Assembly (NCBI RefSeq): GCF_013364275.1
Contig: NZ_CP054932.1
Span: 4,092,001-4,156,000, forward strand
From: Actinomadura sp. NAK00032
Lineage (GTDB): Bacteria > Actinomycetota > Actinomycetes > Streptosporangiales > Streptosporangiaceae
Direction: 5' to 3'
DNA: 64,000 nucleotides
Each line of letters opens with the position of its first letter. The first letter of the stretch is position 1. The notes below the pieces were generated by a model, which was given only the letters and a program-made list of their open reading frames with translations, was not told the origin of the DNA and searched no databases. Positions 41,073-49,659 of this stretch are shown here, piece by piece. The position numbers were made by a program, and so were the translations under genes.

Positions 41073-41289
41073 GCCGCGCGCGGGGCGGCCTTCCGGAGTG
41101 ACCGGCACCACCCCGCGCGCCCCCCGCCCGGTCCGGGCCCGCCGTGCGCCGGCCGGGCAGCGTTGCGCTGCCGTACCGGTTTAAACGGCGCCGGAAACGT
41201 CGCCGTGCCGAACGGGTCGCCGACGCTTCGACGGCCGCCGGGCATGGCGAACACGAGCAAGATCAATATTTGACGTCCTACCGTCCTGA

Positions 41290-41305
41290 AATGGAATGAT
41301 CTTGC
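41290..41305. promoter_or_regulatory. 16-nt motif upstream of the Lrp gene
   Basis: AATGGAATGATCTTGC, 44 bases before the Lrp start, 15/16 identical to 5490-5505. TTGACG at 41270-41275 is a possible -35 element; the motif covers the place of the -10. Possible Lrp autoregulatory site. Confidence 0.45.
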
Positions 41306-41348
41306 AGTTGCCGACAAACCGATTCATTACACGTCGAGGAGGAGAGCC

Positions 41349-42263
41349 GTGCTGGATGCGGTCGACGCCGTGCTCGTCCGCGAGCTCCAGCGGGATGGCA
41401 GGGCGACGTTCCAGGCGCTCGCCGATCGCGTCGGGCTTTCCCGCACGGCCGTGCGGGCACGGGTGCAGCACCTTCTCGAAACGCAGGTCGTCCGCGTCGT
41501 GGGCATCGTGCACGCGGCCGTCGTCGGAGCGGAGGCGATCGGGCACGTCTCGGTCACCGTGGACGGCTCCGCCCGGGAGGTGGCCGAGGCCGTCGCCGAG
41601 CGGCCCGCCGTCTGCTTCGCCGCGCTGACCGCCGGCCCCTACGACGCGGTCGCCCAGGTGCGGACGCGCGACGACGCCGCGCTCGCGGCCGAGGTGGACC
41701 AGATCCGGTCCGTCCCCGGGGTGCGCGCGGCGGAGGTGTTCCGGTCGGTGTCCACCGTGCGCGACAAGCACTCGGTGGTGCGCGAGCTCGGCGAGGTCAC
41801 CCTCGACGACATCGACTGGCGGCTCCTGCACGAGCTGCAGCGGGACGGGCGGGCCCCCTACACCCGGCTCGCGCACGTCATCGGGCTGTCGCAGGCCGCC
41901 ACCCGGGCCCGGGTGGTCCGGCTCATGCGCACCGGCGTCATCCAGGTCACCGGGCTGGCCGACCCGCTCGCCCTCGGCGCCGCCGAGCTCGGCGGGTTCG
42001 GCCTGGTGGTGAGCGGCGGGCTGCGGAAGGTCGCGGACGCCGTTGCCGCCCAGGACGGAGTCCGCTACCTGGCGACCGGCTTCGGCCGGTACGACATCGT
42101 CGGGCAGGCCGAGGCGGCGTCGCGCCGCGAGCTGGTGGCCGTGCTCGACGCCGTCCGCTCGGTCCCCGGCGCGACGGTGCGGGAGTCCTGGCACCACCTG
42201 GACGTGGTGAAGGAGTCCTACGCCGTCGAGCTGCCCGAGCAGCCCCTCAACGGGGCGTCCTGA
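41349..42263 (+). CDS. Lrp/AsnC family regulator with two domain units
   Basis: Protein of 304 residues, twice the usual Lrp length: two tandem units, each with a helix-turn-helix (ALADRVGLSRTAVRARVQHLL and RLAHVIGLSQAATRARVVRLM) and an RAM-like ligand domain. GTG 41349 follows GAGGAGGAGAG closely. In actinobacteria such double Lrp proteins usually regulate transport or amino-acid genes nearby. Adjacent genes are guaB1 (divergent) and a CPA1 antiporter (convergent), neither an obvious target. Confidence 0.85.
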   Translation: MLDAVDAVLVRELQRDGRATFQALADRVGLSRTAVRARVQHLLETQVVRVVGIVHAAVVGAEAIGHVSVTVDGSAREVAEAVAERPAVCFAALTAGPYDAVAQVRTRDDAALAAEVDQIRSVPGVRAAEVFRSVSTVRDKHSVVRELGEVTLDDIDWRLLHELQRDGRAPYTRLAHVIGLSQAATRARVVRLMRTGVIQVTGLADPLALGAAELGGFGLVVSGGLRKVADAVAAQDGVRYLATGFGRYDIVGQAEAASRRELVAVLDAVRSVPGATVRESWHHLDVVKESYAVELPEQPLNGAS

Positions 42264-42326
42264 CCGGACCCCCGCGTCCCGGCCGCGGTGCCCGCCGCGG
42301 CCGGGGCGGCCCCCCGCGCCGGCCGC

Positions 42327-43931
42327 TCAGTCGCGGTCGAGCGCGACCTCCTCCAGGTCGAGCTCGTGCATGACGCGGGTCAGCACCTCGTCGTCGATGC
42401 GCCGCTCGTCCCGCATCCGGACGAACACCTCCCGCTCGGCCGCCAGCATCTCCCGCCGCAGCCGCCGGTACGTCGCCGTCGGCACCTCCTCGCCCGCCGG
42501 GCCCGTCCCGCCGCCGAGCCGCTCCCAGGCGCGCAGCTGCCGGTGCTCGGCGAGCTGCCGGAGCCGCTCCACCACCCCCGCGTCCAGCGGCTCGGCGGCG
42601 TTCAGCTCCTCCAGCCGCTCCAGCGCCGCCCGCGCCGCCGCGTGCTGGGCGCCGGCCTCGGCGACGGTGTCGGTGTAGCGCTCGCGGTCCCCGCCGATGC
42701 GCAGCAGCCGGATGAGCGCCGGGAACGTCAGCCCCTGCACGAGCAGGGTCCCGAGGACGGTCGTGAACGTCAGGAACAGGATCAGGTCGCGGCCGGGGAA
42801 CGGCTCGCCGGACGCGGTGAACGGGATCGCGAACGCCGCCGCGAGCGACACCACCCCGCGCATCCCCGCCCACGACACGACCGTGAGGCCGCGCCAGCCC
42901 GGGTCCTCGCCCTCCCGCTCCCGCCGCGACAGCAGCCGGGGGATCCGGGAGGCGGGGAACACCCACGCGAAGCGCGCGGCCACGGTGACTCCGAAGACCG
43001 CGACCGCCCACCAGGCGAGCTGCTGCCAGCTCCGGTCCGACAGGCCGTGCACGACCGGCGGCAGCTGCAGCCCGATGAGCAGGAAGACCACCGACTCCAG
43101 CAGGAAGACCATGATCTTCCAGAACGAGTGGCCGATCAGCCGCGTCACCGCCGCCGACTCGGTGGCCCGGTGGCCGAGGTACAGGCCGCTGACGACCACC
43201 GCGATCACCCCCGAGGCGTGCACGGTCTCGGCGAGCAGGTAGGCGGCGAACGGCGCCACGAGCGCGATGCCGTTCTCCACGAGCGGGTCGTTCAGCCGGG
43301 TCCGCAGCCAGTGCAGCGGCGGGCCGAGCAGCAGCCCGACCGCCGCGCCGACGGCCGCGGCGAACAGGAACCGCCCGACGCCCTCCAGCAGCGTGAACCC
43401 GGCGCCCGTCGCCGCGATCAGCGCCACCCGGAACGCCGTCAGCGCCGTCGCGTCGTTGAACAGGCTCTCCCCGACCAGCACCGTCGTCGTGCGGCGGGGC
43501 AGGCCGAGGCGCTGCGCGACGCTCACCGCCGCGACCGCGTCCGGCGGCGCCACGATCGCGCCGAGCACGAACGCCGCGGACAGCGGCAGGCCGGGGACGA
43601 GCAGGTGCGCCGTGTAGCCCACGGCGAACACGGTGAACAGCACCAGGCCCACCGACAGCAGCCCGATCGACCAGACGTCGTCGCGCAGGTTGCTGAAGGA
43701 GCTCTGCCAGGCCGCCGCGAACAGCAGCGGCGGCAGGAACACGTACAGCACGAACTCCGGGTCGAGCTCGAACTCGGGGACTCCGGGGACGAACGAGAAC
43801 CCCAGGCCCGCGATCACCAGGATCAGCGGGGCGGGCAGCCCGGCGCGCCGCGCCCCGGCGGCCACCACCAGTGCCCCGACCGGAATGGCCAGCAGCCAGA
43901 GTGCGTGCGTCGTCTCCACCCGCCAGATCAT
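42327..43931 (-). CDS. Na+/H+ antiporter, CPA1 family
   Basis: Cation/proton exchanger of 534 residues with about twelve hydrophobic segments. The ion-site segment is AIVAPPDAVAAVSVAQRLGLP and GESLFNDATALTAF follows, both standard for NhaP/CPA1. WAGMRGVVSLAAAFAIP is the conserved later segment. After the last membrane span there is a soluble tail of about 110 residues with helical, charged sequence. The ATG at 43931 (MIWRVETTHALW) begins the first span. A second CPA1 gene lies at 49660. Confidence 0.9.
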   Translation of the reverse strand: MIWRVETTHALWLLAIPVGALVVAAGARRAGLPAPLILVIAGLGFSFVPGVPEFELDPEFVLYVFLPPLLFAAAWQSSFSNLRDDVWSIGLLSVGLVLFTVFAVGYTAHLLVPGLPLSAAFVLGAIVAPPDAVAAVSVAQRLGLPRRTTTVLVGESLFNDATALTAFRVALIAATGAGFTLLEGVGRFLFAAAVGAAVGLLLGPPLHWLRTRLNDPLVENGIALVAPFAAYLLAETVHASGVIAVVVSGLYLGHRATESAAVTRLIGHSFWKIMVFLLESVVFLLIGLQLPPVVHGLSDRSWQQLAWWAVAVFGVTVAARFAWVFPASRIPRLLSRREREGEDPGWRGLTVVSWAGMRGVVSLAAAFAIPFTASGEPFPGRDLILFLTFTTVLGTLLVQGLTFPALIRLLRIGGDRERYTDTVAEAGAQHAAARAALERLEELNAAEPLDAGVVERLRQLAEHRQLRAWERLGGGTGPAGEEVPTATYRRLRREMLAAEREVFVRMRDERRIDDEVLTRVMHELDLEEVALDRD

Positions 43932-43984
43932 GGCATGTCCGGCGGCCCCCGCCCGCCGGGGACGGCCGCCGGGGACGCCGCCGG

Positions 43985-44860
43985 TCAGCGGTGGGCGTCG
44001 CGGCCCGCCTCCTTGGCGAAGGCGAGGAAGTCGCGCGCGGTGGGCGGCAGCCTGCGGTGCGCGTGGACGAGCCCGATCATGCGGGTGATCGGCGGCATGA
44101 ACGAGCGGACCGCCACGCCCTCGGTGTCCTCGAGCTGGTTGCGGTACCAGAGCAGGGAGCCCATCCCCGCGCGGACCCAGCCGAGCCACGCGCCCCGCTC
44201 GTCGGACTCGACCGCGGCGACCGGGGTCGCGCCGACGCGGCGCAGCACCGCGTCGATCTCGGCGCGGCGGGGGCCGCCGGGGGCCGGCAGGACGAGCCGC
44301 ATGCCGTCCAGCGCGGCCGGCGGCACCGGCTCGCGGACCCGCAGCCCGGGCGGCGAGACCAGCACCACCTCGCGCTGCTCGAACGGGTGCGCGGACATGT
44401 CGCCGGGCACCGGCAGGTCGGTGAGCCCGAGGTCGGCGCGGGCCGCGCGCAGCGCGCCGGCGACCGCGTCGCGGTCCGCGCAGCGCACCACCCGGACCCG
44501 GACGGCCGGCTGGCGGCGGGCGAAGCCGGGCACGAGCCGGCCGGTCAGCTCCGGCTCCAGCGACGCGGTGACCGCGATGCGCAGCTCGGTGCCGCGCCCG
44601 TTGGCCCGGGCGACCGACAGCCCCTCGATCGCCTCGACGGCGCCGAGCGCGATGCGGGCCTGCCGGACGACCAGCTCGCCCTCGGGGGTGAGGGCCACGC
44701 CGCGGCCGGAGCGGGCGAACAGCTCCACGCCGAGTTCGCGCTCCAGCTCGCGGACCGCCCGCGAGAGCGCGGGCTGGGCCACGTAGAGAGCCTGGGCCGC
44801 CGACGTCATCGTGCCGTGGTCGGCGGTCGCCACGACATAGCGCAGCTGCCGCAGATTCAT
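43985..44860 (-). CDS. LysR family transcriptional regulator
   Basis: Regulator of 291 residues. N-terminal winged helix MNLRQLRYVVATADHGTMTSAAQALYVAQPALSRAVRELERELG, then a periplasmic-binding-like effector domain. The ATG at 44860 matches the family start; an upstream ATG at 44878 adds six residues. It is followed on the same strand by the antiporter gene 53 bases away and preceded by the efflux pump gene, so either could be its target. Confidence 0.88.
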   Translation of the reverse strand: MNLRQLRYVVATADHGTMTSAAQALYVAQPALSRAVRELERELGVELFARSGRGVALTPEGELVVRQARIALGAVEAIEGLSVARANGRGTELRIAVTASLEPELTGRLVPGFARRQPAVRVRVVRCADRDAVAGALRAARADLGLTDLPVPGDMSAHPFEQREVVLVSPPGLRVREPVPPAALDGMRLVLPAPGGPRRAEIDAVLRRVGATPVAAVESDERGAWLGWVRAGMGSLLWYRNQLEDTEGVAVRSFMPPITRMIGLVHAHRRLPPTARDFLAFAKEAGRDAHR

Positions 44861-44932
44861 GAGCCGACCGTATGCCAACGAACAGCTCCGGTCCCGGACA
44901 TGCCGGAATCGGCCCGGGGAATCGCCCCGCGG

Positions 44933-46504
44933 TCAGCTCCGCGCGCCCGGCGGCGCGCCGCCGGCGGGCTTCCCGGACGCGACGGTGTCCGGCTCCGGCT
45001 GCAGCGGCGGCGCGCCCACCGCGCAGTGGCTGCGGCCCTCCGGCTCCACCGCCGCCCCGGACGGGGTGCGCAGCGCGTCCTTCTCGATGGTGAGGAAGCT
45101 GAGCACGGCGCCGGCAGCCAGCAGCACGGCGCTCGCCGCCATCGCGATCTGGAATCCGTGGGAGAAGTCCGCCGGGTCGTCGTAGGCGTCGCCGGTCAGC
45201 CCGGCCAGCGGCGGGATCGCCGCGACCGTCAGCAGCCCGGCGGCCCGCGCGACCGCGTTGTTGACGCCGCTGGCCACTCCCGCGTGCCGGACGTCGGCGG
45301 TCGCGAGGACGGTGGCGGTGAGCGGCGCGACCACCGCCGACAGCCCCAGCCCGAACACCACCACGGCGGGCAGCACGTCCCGGACGTAGGAGGCGCCCTC
45401 GCCGAGCCGCCCGACGAGCAGCATCCCGATCGCGGCGACCACCAGCCCCGCGGTCATCGGCAGCCGCGGGCCGATCTTCTGGGCGACCGCGCCCGCCCGC
45501 GCCGACAGCAGCAGCATCAGCACGGTCACCGGCAGCAGCGCCGTGCCCGCCGCGATCGGCGAGAACCCGGACACGACCTGGAGGTTCACGACGACCAGGA
45601 AGAACATCACGCCCATCCCGCCGTACATGAGGAACGTGACGACGTTGACGGCCGAGAACTGCCGGGAGGAGAACACGCCGAGCGGCAGCATCGGCTGCGG
45701 CACCGCCCGCCCCCGCCGCAGGCCCGGCAGGTGCCGGCCCCTGCCGCGCATCCGCTCGACCAGGACGAAGGCGGCGGCGGCCGCGATGCCGAGGACGGCG
45801 GCGGTGCCGATCACCGGCGGCGCGGCGTTCCCGCCCGGCGCCTCGGTGAGCGCGTAGGTCGTGCCGGCCAGCGCGAGCGCCGCCAGCACGGCGCCGAGCA
45901 CGTCGAAGCGGCCGCGCGCGTCCGGGTCGACGCTCTCCGGGACGTGCCGCACCGCGACCAGCACCACCACGGCGGCCAGCGGCACGTTCAGCAGGAACAC
46001 CCACCGCCATCCGGCCGCCTCGACCAGCCAGCCGCCCGCGAACGGCCCGATCGCGCTCGCGACGCCGCCGAGCCCCGACCAGGCGCCGACCGCGCGGGGC
46101 CGGTCGTCGGCGGCGAACGACGCCTGGATGATCGCCAGCGAGCCCGGGGTGAGCAGCGCCCCGCCGACGCCCTGCAGCGCCCGCGACAGGATCAGCGTCT
46201 CGATGTTCGGCGCCAGCCCGCACAGCACGGAGGCGACCGCGAACCACACCACGCCGACCAGGAAGACCCGGCGCCGCCCGAACCGGTCGCCCAGCGACCC
46301 GCCGAGCAGGATGAAGCCCGCGAGGGTCAGCGTGTAGGCGTTCACCGTCCACTGCAGGCCGGCGATGTCGGCGTGCAGGTCGCGCGCCAGGGCCGGGAGC
46401 GCCACGTTCACGACCGTGGAGTCGAGCAGCGCGATGCCCGACCCCAGCACGGTCGCGAGCAGGATCCACCGTCCCGGCCCGCTGCGCAGGGGGACGTCCG
46501 GCAT
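44933..46504 (-). CDS. DHA2 family MFS efflux transporter (EmrB/QacA type)
   Basis: Proton-driven multidrug exporter of 523 residues with about fourteen membrane segments. Motif A is GGSLGDRFGRRRV, motif C the GPFAGGWLVEAAGWRWVFLLN region, and DSTVVNVALP is motif D1 in segment one. The soluble C-terminus is Pro/Gly-rich. Its ATG shares one base with the stop of the upstream zinc-finger gene (TGATG), showing tight coupling. The substrate is unknown. Confidence 0.92.
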   Translation of the reverse strand: MPDVPLRSGPGRWILLATVLGSGIALLDSTVVNVALPALARDLHADIAGLQWTVNAYTLTLAGFILLGGSLGDRFGRRRVFLVGVVWFAVASVLCGLAPNIETLILSRALQGVGGALLTPGSLAIIQASFAADDRPRAVGAWSGLGGVASAIGPFAGGWLVEAAGWRWVFLLNVPLAAVVVLVAVRHVPESVDPDARGRFDVLGAVLAALALAGTTYALTEAPGGNAAPPVIGTAAVLGIAAAAAFVLVERMRGRGRHLPGLRRGRAVPQPMLPLGVFSSRQFSAVNVVTFLMYGGMGVMFFLVVVNLQVVSGFSPIAAGTALLPVTVLMLLLSARAGAVAQKIGPRLPMTAGLVVAAIGMLLVGRLGEGASYVRDVLPAVVVFGLGLSAVVAPLTATVLATADVRHAGVASGVNNAVARAAGLLTVAAIPPLAGLTGDAYDDPADFSHGFQIAMAASAVLLAAGAVLSFLTIEKDALRTPSGAAVEPEGRSHCAVGAPPLQPEPDTVASGKPAGGAPPGARS

Positions 46505-46767
46505 CAGACGATCAGTTCATCGGCGAAGCACCAGCGCCAGTCCTCGCCCGGCTCGAACGACCGGACGATCGGATGCCCCTCCTTGTGGAAGTGCCCGGTC
46601 GCGTGCCGCATCGGGGACGAGTCGCAGCAGCCCACGTGCCCGCAGGCCAGGCACAGCCGCAGATGCACCCAGCGCGTGCCCTCCTCCAGGCACTCCTGGC
46701 ACCCCTGCGGGGTGTTCGGTGACGGATCCACCGCCGGAAGGGTCTGCACATGCTCACAAGTGGCCAT
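46504..46767 (-). CDS. UBP-type zinc finger protein
   Basis: Small cytoplasmic protein of 87 residues. It is essentially one ZnF-UBP domain: CEH at 4-6, CQECLEEG, LCLACGHVGCCD, HATGHFHKEGHPIV and the conserved W-W-C end. Eukaryotic versions bind ubiquitin C-termini; the bacterial role is not known. ATG 46767 gives the domain start. It is translationally coupled to the following efflux pump, a pairing that recurs in actinobacteria as far as I recall. Confidence 0.85.
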   Translation of the reverse strand: MATCEHVQTLPAVDPSPNTPQGCQECLEEGTRWVHLRLCLACGHVGCCDSSPMRHATGHFHKEGHPIVRSFEPGEDWRWCFADELIV

Positions 46768-46798
46768 ATCAGCATCGTGCCACGCGTGCATCAGATGC

Positions 46799-47845
46799 TT
46801 ACCAGTGGTCCGGGCTGAACGGCTCGTCCTCCGGACGCGCGGACCGCGACAGCAGCCGCAGGTCCGACTCGACCATCATCGTCACCAGGCCCTCGAACGT
46901 GACCTCCGGCTCCCAGCCGAGCTGCTCGCGGGCCTTCTTCGGGTCCGCGCACAGCAGGTCGACCTCGGCGGGACGGGTGTACTTGGCGTCCAGGACGACG
47001 TGGTCCTCCCAGTTCAGGCCCGCCGTGCGGAACGCGAACTCCACCAGCTCGCGCACCGACTGGGTCTGGCCCGTTCCGATGACGAAGTCCTCCGGGGCGT
47101 CCTGCGCGAGCATCAGCCGCATCGCGCGGGCGTAGTCGCCCGCGTAGCCCCAGTCGCGCCGCGCGTCGAGGTTGCCCAGGCGCAGCTCCTCGGCCAGCCC
47201 CAGCTTGATGCGGGCCGCGCCCAGCGACACCTTCCGCGTCACGAACTCGGCGCCGCGGCGCGGCGACTCGTGGTTGAACAGGATGCCGCTGACCGCGAAC
47301 ATCCCGTAGGACTCGCGGTAGTTCTGGGTGATGTAGTGCCCGTAGCTCTTCGCGACCCCGTAGGGGCTGCGCGGGTGGAACGGGGTCCGCTCGTTCTGCG
47401 GCGTCTCCCGGACCATCCCGAACATCTCCGAGGACGAGGCCTGGTAGAAGCGGATCTGCTCGCGGCCCGGCGTGCGCGACGGGCTGATGCCCGACACCAC
47501 GCGGATGGCCTCCAGCATGCGCAGCACGCCCATCCCGGTGACCTCGGCGGTGAGCTCGGCCTGCTGCCACGACATCGGCACGTAGGAGATCGCGCCCAGG
47601 TTGTAGACCTCGTCGGGCCGCACCCGCTCCACCGCCGAGATCAGGCTGCCCTGGTCCAGCAGGTCGCCGGTGGTGATCTGCACGTCGCCGATGTGCTTGC
47701 GCAGCCGCGACACATGGGGGTTCGCCTGCCCCCGCACCAGGCCCCAGACCTCGTATCCCAGCTCAAGCAGATGCTCGGCCAGGTACGAGCCGTCCTGTCC
47801 GGTGATGCCGGTGATGAGTGCTCGCCTGGACAGCGGATCCTCCAT
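46799..47845 (-). CDS. gmd: GDP-mannose 4,6-dehydratase
   Basis: Converts GDP-mannose to GDP-4-keto-6-deoxymannose, precursor of deoxysugars such as fucose or rhamnose derivatives. SDR fold, 348 residues. NADP site GITGQDG at 13-19; SSSEMFG and the catalytic YGVAK pair with ESYGMF and FNHESPRRG. The GDP-binding region is DWGYAGDY. ATG 47845 has conserved sequence from the first residue. No further sugar gene is adjacent, so the final sugar is unknown. Confidence 0.92.
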   Translation of the reverse strand: MEDPLSRRALITGITGQDGSYLAEHLLELGYEVWGLVRGQANPHVSRLRKHIGDVQITTGDLLDQGSLISAVERVRPDEVYNLGAISYVPMSWQQAELTAEVTGMGVLRMLEAIRVVSGISPSRTPGREQIRFYQASSSEMFGMVRETPQNERTPFHPRSPYGVAKSYGHYITQNYRESYGMFAVSGILFNHESPRRGAEFVTRKVSLGAARIKLGLAEELRLGNLDARRDWGYAGDYARAMRLMLAQDAPEDFVIGTGQTQSVRELVEFAFRTAGLNWEDHVVLDAKYTRPAEVDLLCADPKKAREQLGWEPEVTFEGLVTMMVESDLRLLSRSARPEDEPFSPDHW

Positions 47846-48012
47846 GGCTGAAATAGGTCCGATGTGGGGCCCACCACGGGTGGAACCCGTAACGAGCGTG
47901 ATTTATGAGATTACCGACCACGGCGGGGCGATGACGAGGGAGGGCACCGTTTGAACCGAATTCACTTCTGGTTCGCCCGCCGGGCCGCCCGTATGCCACG
48001 GTGAGACCCATC

Positions 48013-48861
48013 ATGAGCTCTCCGGACGCGCCGCCGCTGCGGCTGAACGGGCGCGAGGTCGGACCCCGCGCGATCATGGCGGTGGTGAACCGCACGCCCG
48101 ACTCGTTCTTCGACCGGGGCGCCACCTACGGCTTCGGCGCGGCGCTGGAGGCCGTCGACCGGGCCGTCGCCGACGGCGCCGACATCGTCGACATCGGCGG
48201 CGTGAAGGCCGGGCCGGGCGAGGACGTCGGCGTCGCCGAGGAGTTGCGCCGCGTGGTGGACCTCGTCGCCGCCGTCCGCGACCGGCACCCCCGCGTCGTG
48301 ATCAGCGTCGACACCTGGCGCGCCGAGGTCGGCGAGGCGGTCGCCCGGGCCGGCGCCGATCTGCTCAACGACACCTGGGGCGGGCCCGACCCGCGGCTGG
48401 CCGAGGTCGCCGCCGCGCACGGCATCGGCCTGGTCTGCGCGCACGCCGGCGCCCTGGAGCCCCGCACCCGCCCGCACCGGGTCGGCTACGACGACGTCGT
48501 GGCCGACGTCGTCGCGCACGTGACCGCCGAGGCCGAGCGCGCCGCCGCGCTCGGGGTGCGGCGCGAGGCGATCCTCATCGACCCCGCCCACGACTTCGGC
48601 AAGAACACCCGCCAGTCACTGGAGATCACCCGGCGGCTCGGCGAGCTGGCCGCCACCGGCTGGCCGGTACTGGTCGCGGTGTCCAACAAGGACTTCATCG
48701 GCGAGACGCTCGGCCGCCCCGTCGACCGGCGCGGCGTCGGGACCATGGCCGTGCTCGGCGTGTCCGCGCTGCTCGGCGCCCGCGTCTTCCGTGTCCACGA
48801 CGTCCCCGCCGCCCGCCGCGCCCTCACCGCGGTCGCCGAACTGGAGAACCCGCAGGCCTAG
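48013..48861 (+). CDS. folP2: Dihydropteroate synthase paralogue FolP2
   Basis: TIM-barrel protein of 282 residues. NRTPDSFFDRGATY is the first signature, but the second reads DIGGVKAGPG where true DHPS has DIGGESTRPG; this is the FolP2 pattern of mycobacteria and streptomycetes. FolP2 of mycobacteria is reported not to replace FolP1, so folate synthesis is doubtful. KNTRQSLEITRRL and FRVHDVPAARRA follow. ATG 48013 is used; a GTG at 48001 is possible. It converges with the CGNR gene. Confidence 0.85.
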   Translation: MSSPDAPPLRLNGREVGPRAIMAVVNRTPDSFFDRGATYGFGAALEAVDRAVADGADIVDIGGVKAGPGEDVGVAEELRRVVDLVAAVRDRHPRVVISVDTWRAEVGEAVARAGADLLNDTWGGPDPRLAEVAAAHGIGLVCAHAGALEPRTRPHRVGYDDVVADVVAHVTAEAERAAALGVRREAILIDPAHDFGKNTRQSLEITRRLGELAATGWPVLVAVSNKDFIGETLGRPVDRRGVGTMAVLGVSALLGARVFRVHDVPAARRALTAVAELENPQA

Positions 48862-48879
48862 GGGAACGACTCCCAGGGC

Positions 48880-49437
48880 CTAGTGCGCGGCTTCGCGCTG
48901 GCGGGCGCGGTAAGCCGCGACGTGCATGCGGTTGCCGCAGGTGCGGCTGTCGCAGTAGCGGCGACAGCGGTTGCGGGACAGGTCGACGAGCACGCGCGAG
49001 CAGTCCGGGGCCTCGCAGGTGCGCAGCCGGTCCAGTTCGCCCGCCGCCACGACGTACGCCAGCGCCATGCCGCAGTCGGCCGCCAGGTGCTCGCCGAGCG
49101 GCGCGCCCGGCGCGAAGAAGTGCACGTGCCAGTCGTAGCCGTCGTGGTCGGTCAGGTGCGGGGTGGTGCGGACCTCGCCGACGATCTCGTTGATCAGCCG
49201 GACCGCGGCCGGGACGCCGCTGGCGCGGAACACCTCGTGGAACCGCGTGCGCAGGTCCAGCACGCGGACCAGGTCGGCCTCGGTGAGCTCGTCCACGTCG
49301 CTGAAGGTGTTGCGCTCCACGAACGCGCGCAGGCCGGGCAGCCCGCCGAGCTCCTCGGCGCCGGACGTCGCCGCGCCGGTGTTGATCAGGTCGACGACGA
49401 CGGCGAGCGCGTGCTCGGTGTCATGAGTGAAGATCAC
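48880..49437 (-). CDS. CGNR zinc finger domain protein
   Basis: Likely transcriptional regulator of 185 residues (ABATE plus CGNR domains). The N-terminal stress-related ABATE part runs to about 130; the C-terminal zinc finger has CEAPDCSRVLVD and RRYCDSRTCGNRMHVAAYRAR, the name-giving CGNR at the DNA-binding helix. GTG 49437 follows GGAG by six bases. It diverges from the CPA1 antiporter gene over 222 bases, so it may control it. Confidence 0.88.
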   Translation of the reverse strand: MIFTHDTEHALAVVVDLINTGAATSGAEELGGLPGLRAFVERNTFSDVDELTEADLVRVLDLRTRFHEVFRASGVPAAVRLINEIVGEVRTTPHLTDHDGYDWHVHFFAPGAPLGEHLAADCGMALAYVVAAGELDRLRTCEAPDCSRVLVDLSRNRCRRYCDSRTCGNRMHVAAYRARQREAAH

Positions 49438-49659
49438 GATGACTCCAGTCTCGGGGGACCGGGGCGGTCGTGCTCCCGGCGCCGTCGCCGGGGCCGGAAC
49501 GCGGCCCGTGGCGTCCACCATATGACGCCGCCCGCGCCGGTCGGGGCCCGCCCCGGGCCGCCGCGCGGGCGCGCCCGGTGGCCCGATCCGGCCGGAACGT
49601 TCCACCCGGCGGCGGCCGCCGCGCGCGTACCCGGCCGCATTCCGGTGAGGATCACGACC

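Larger units (their letters stand above)
40531..41348. other. 818-base region without a convincing gene
   Basis: Between guaB1 and the Lrp gene, which diverge. It contains the dyad AGTTAC-N8-GTAACT (40793-40812), a 7-bp hairpin at 40852-40870, a 21-base direct repeat, three 12-base repeats and the motif at 41290. Open frames on both strands here are rich in Arg/Pro/Ala and follow from base composition. Confidence 0.6.

Noticed and set aside
40908..41273. Plus-strand 121-residue open frame beginning MQVTHLAPVG with GGGAGAAG upstream
   Set aside because: Mostly Arg/Pro/Ala from short GC-rich DNA repeats, no recognised domain; the ribosome site alone is not enough.
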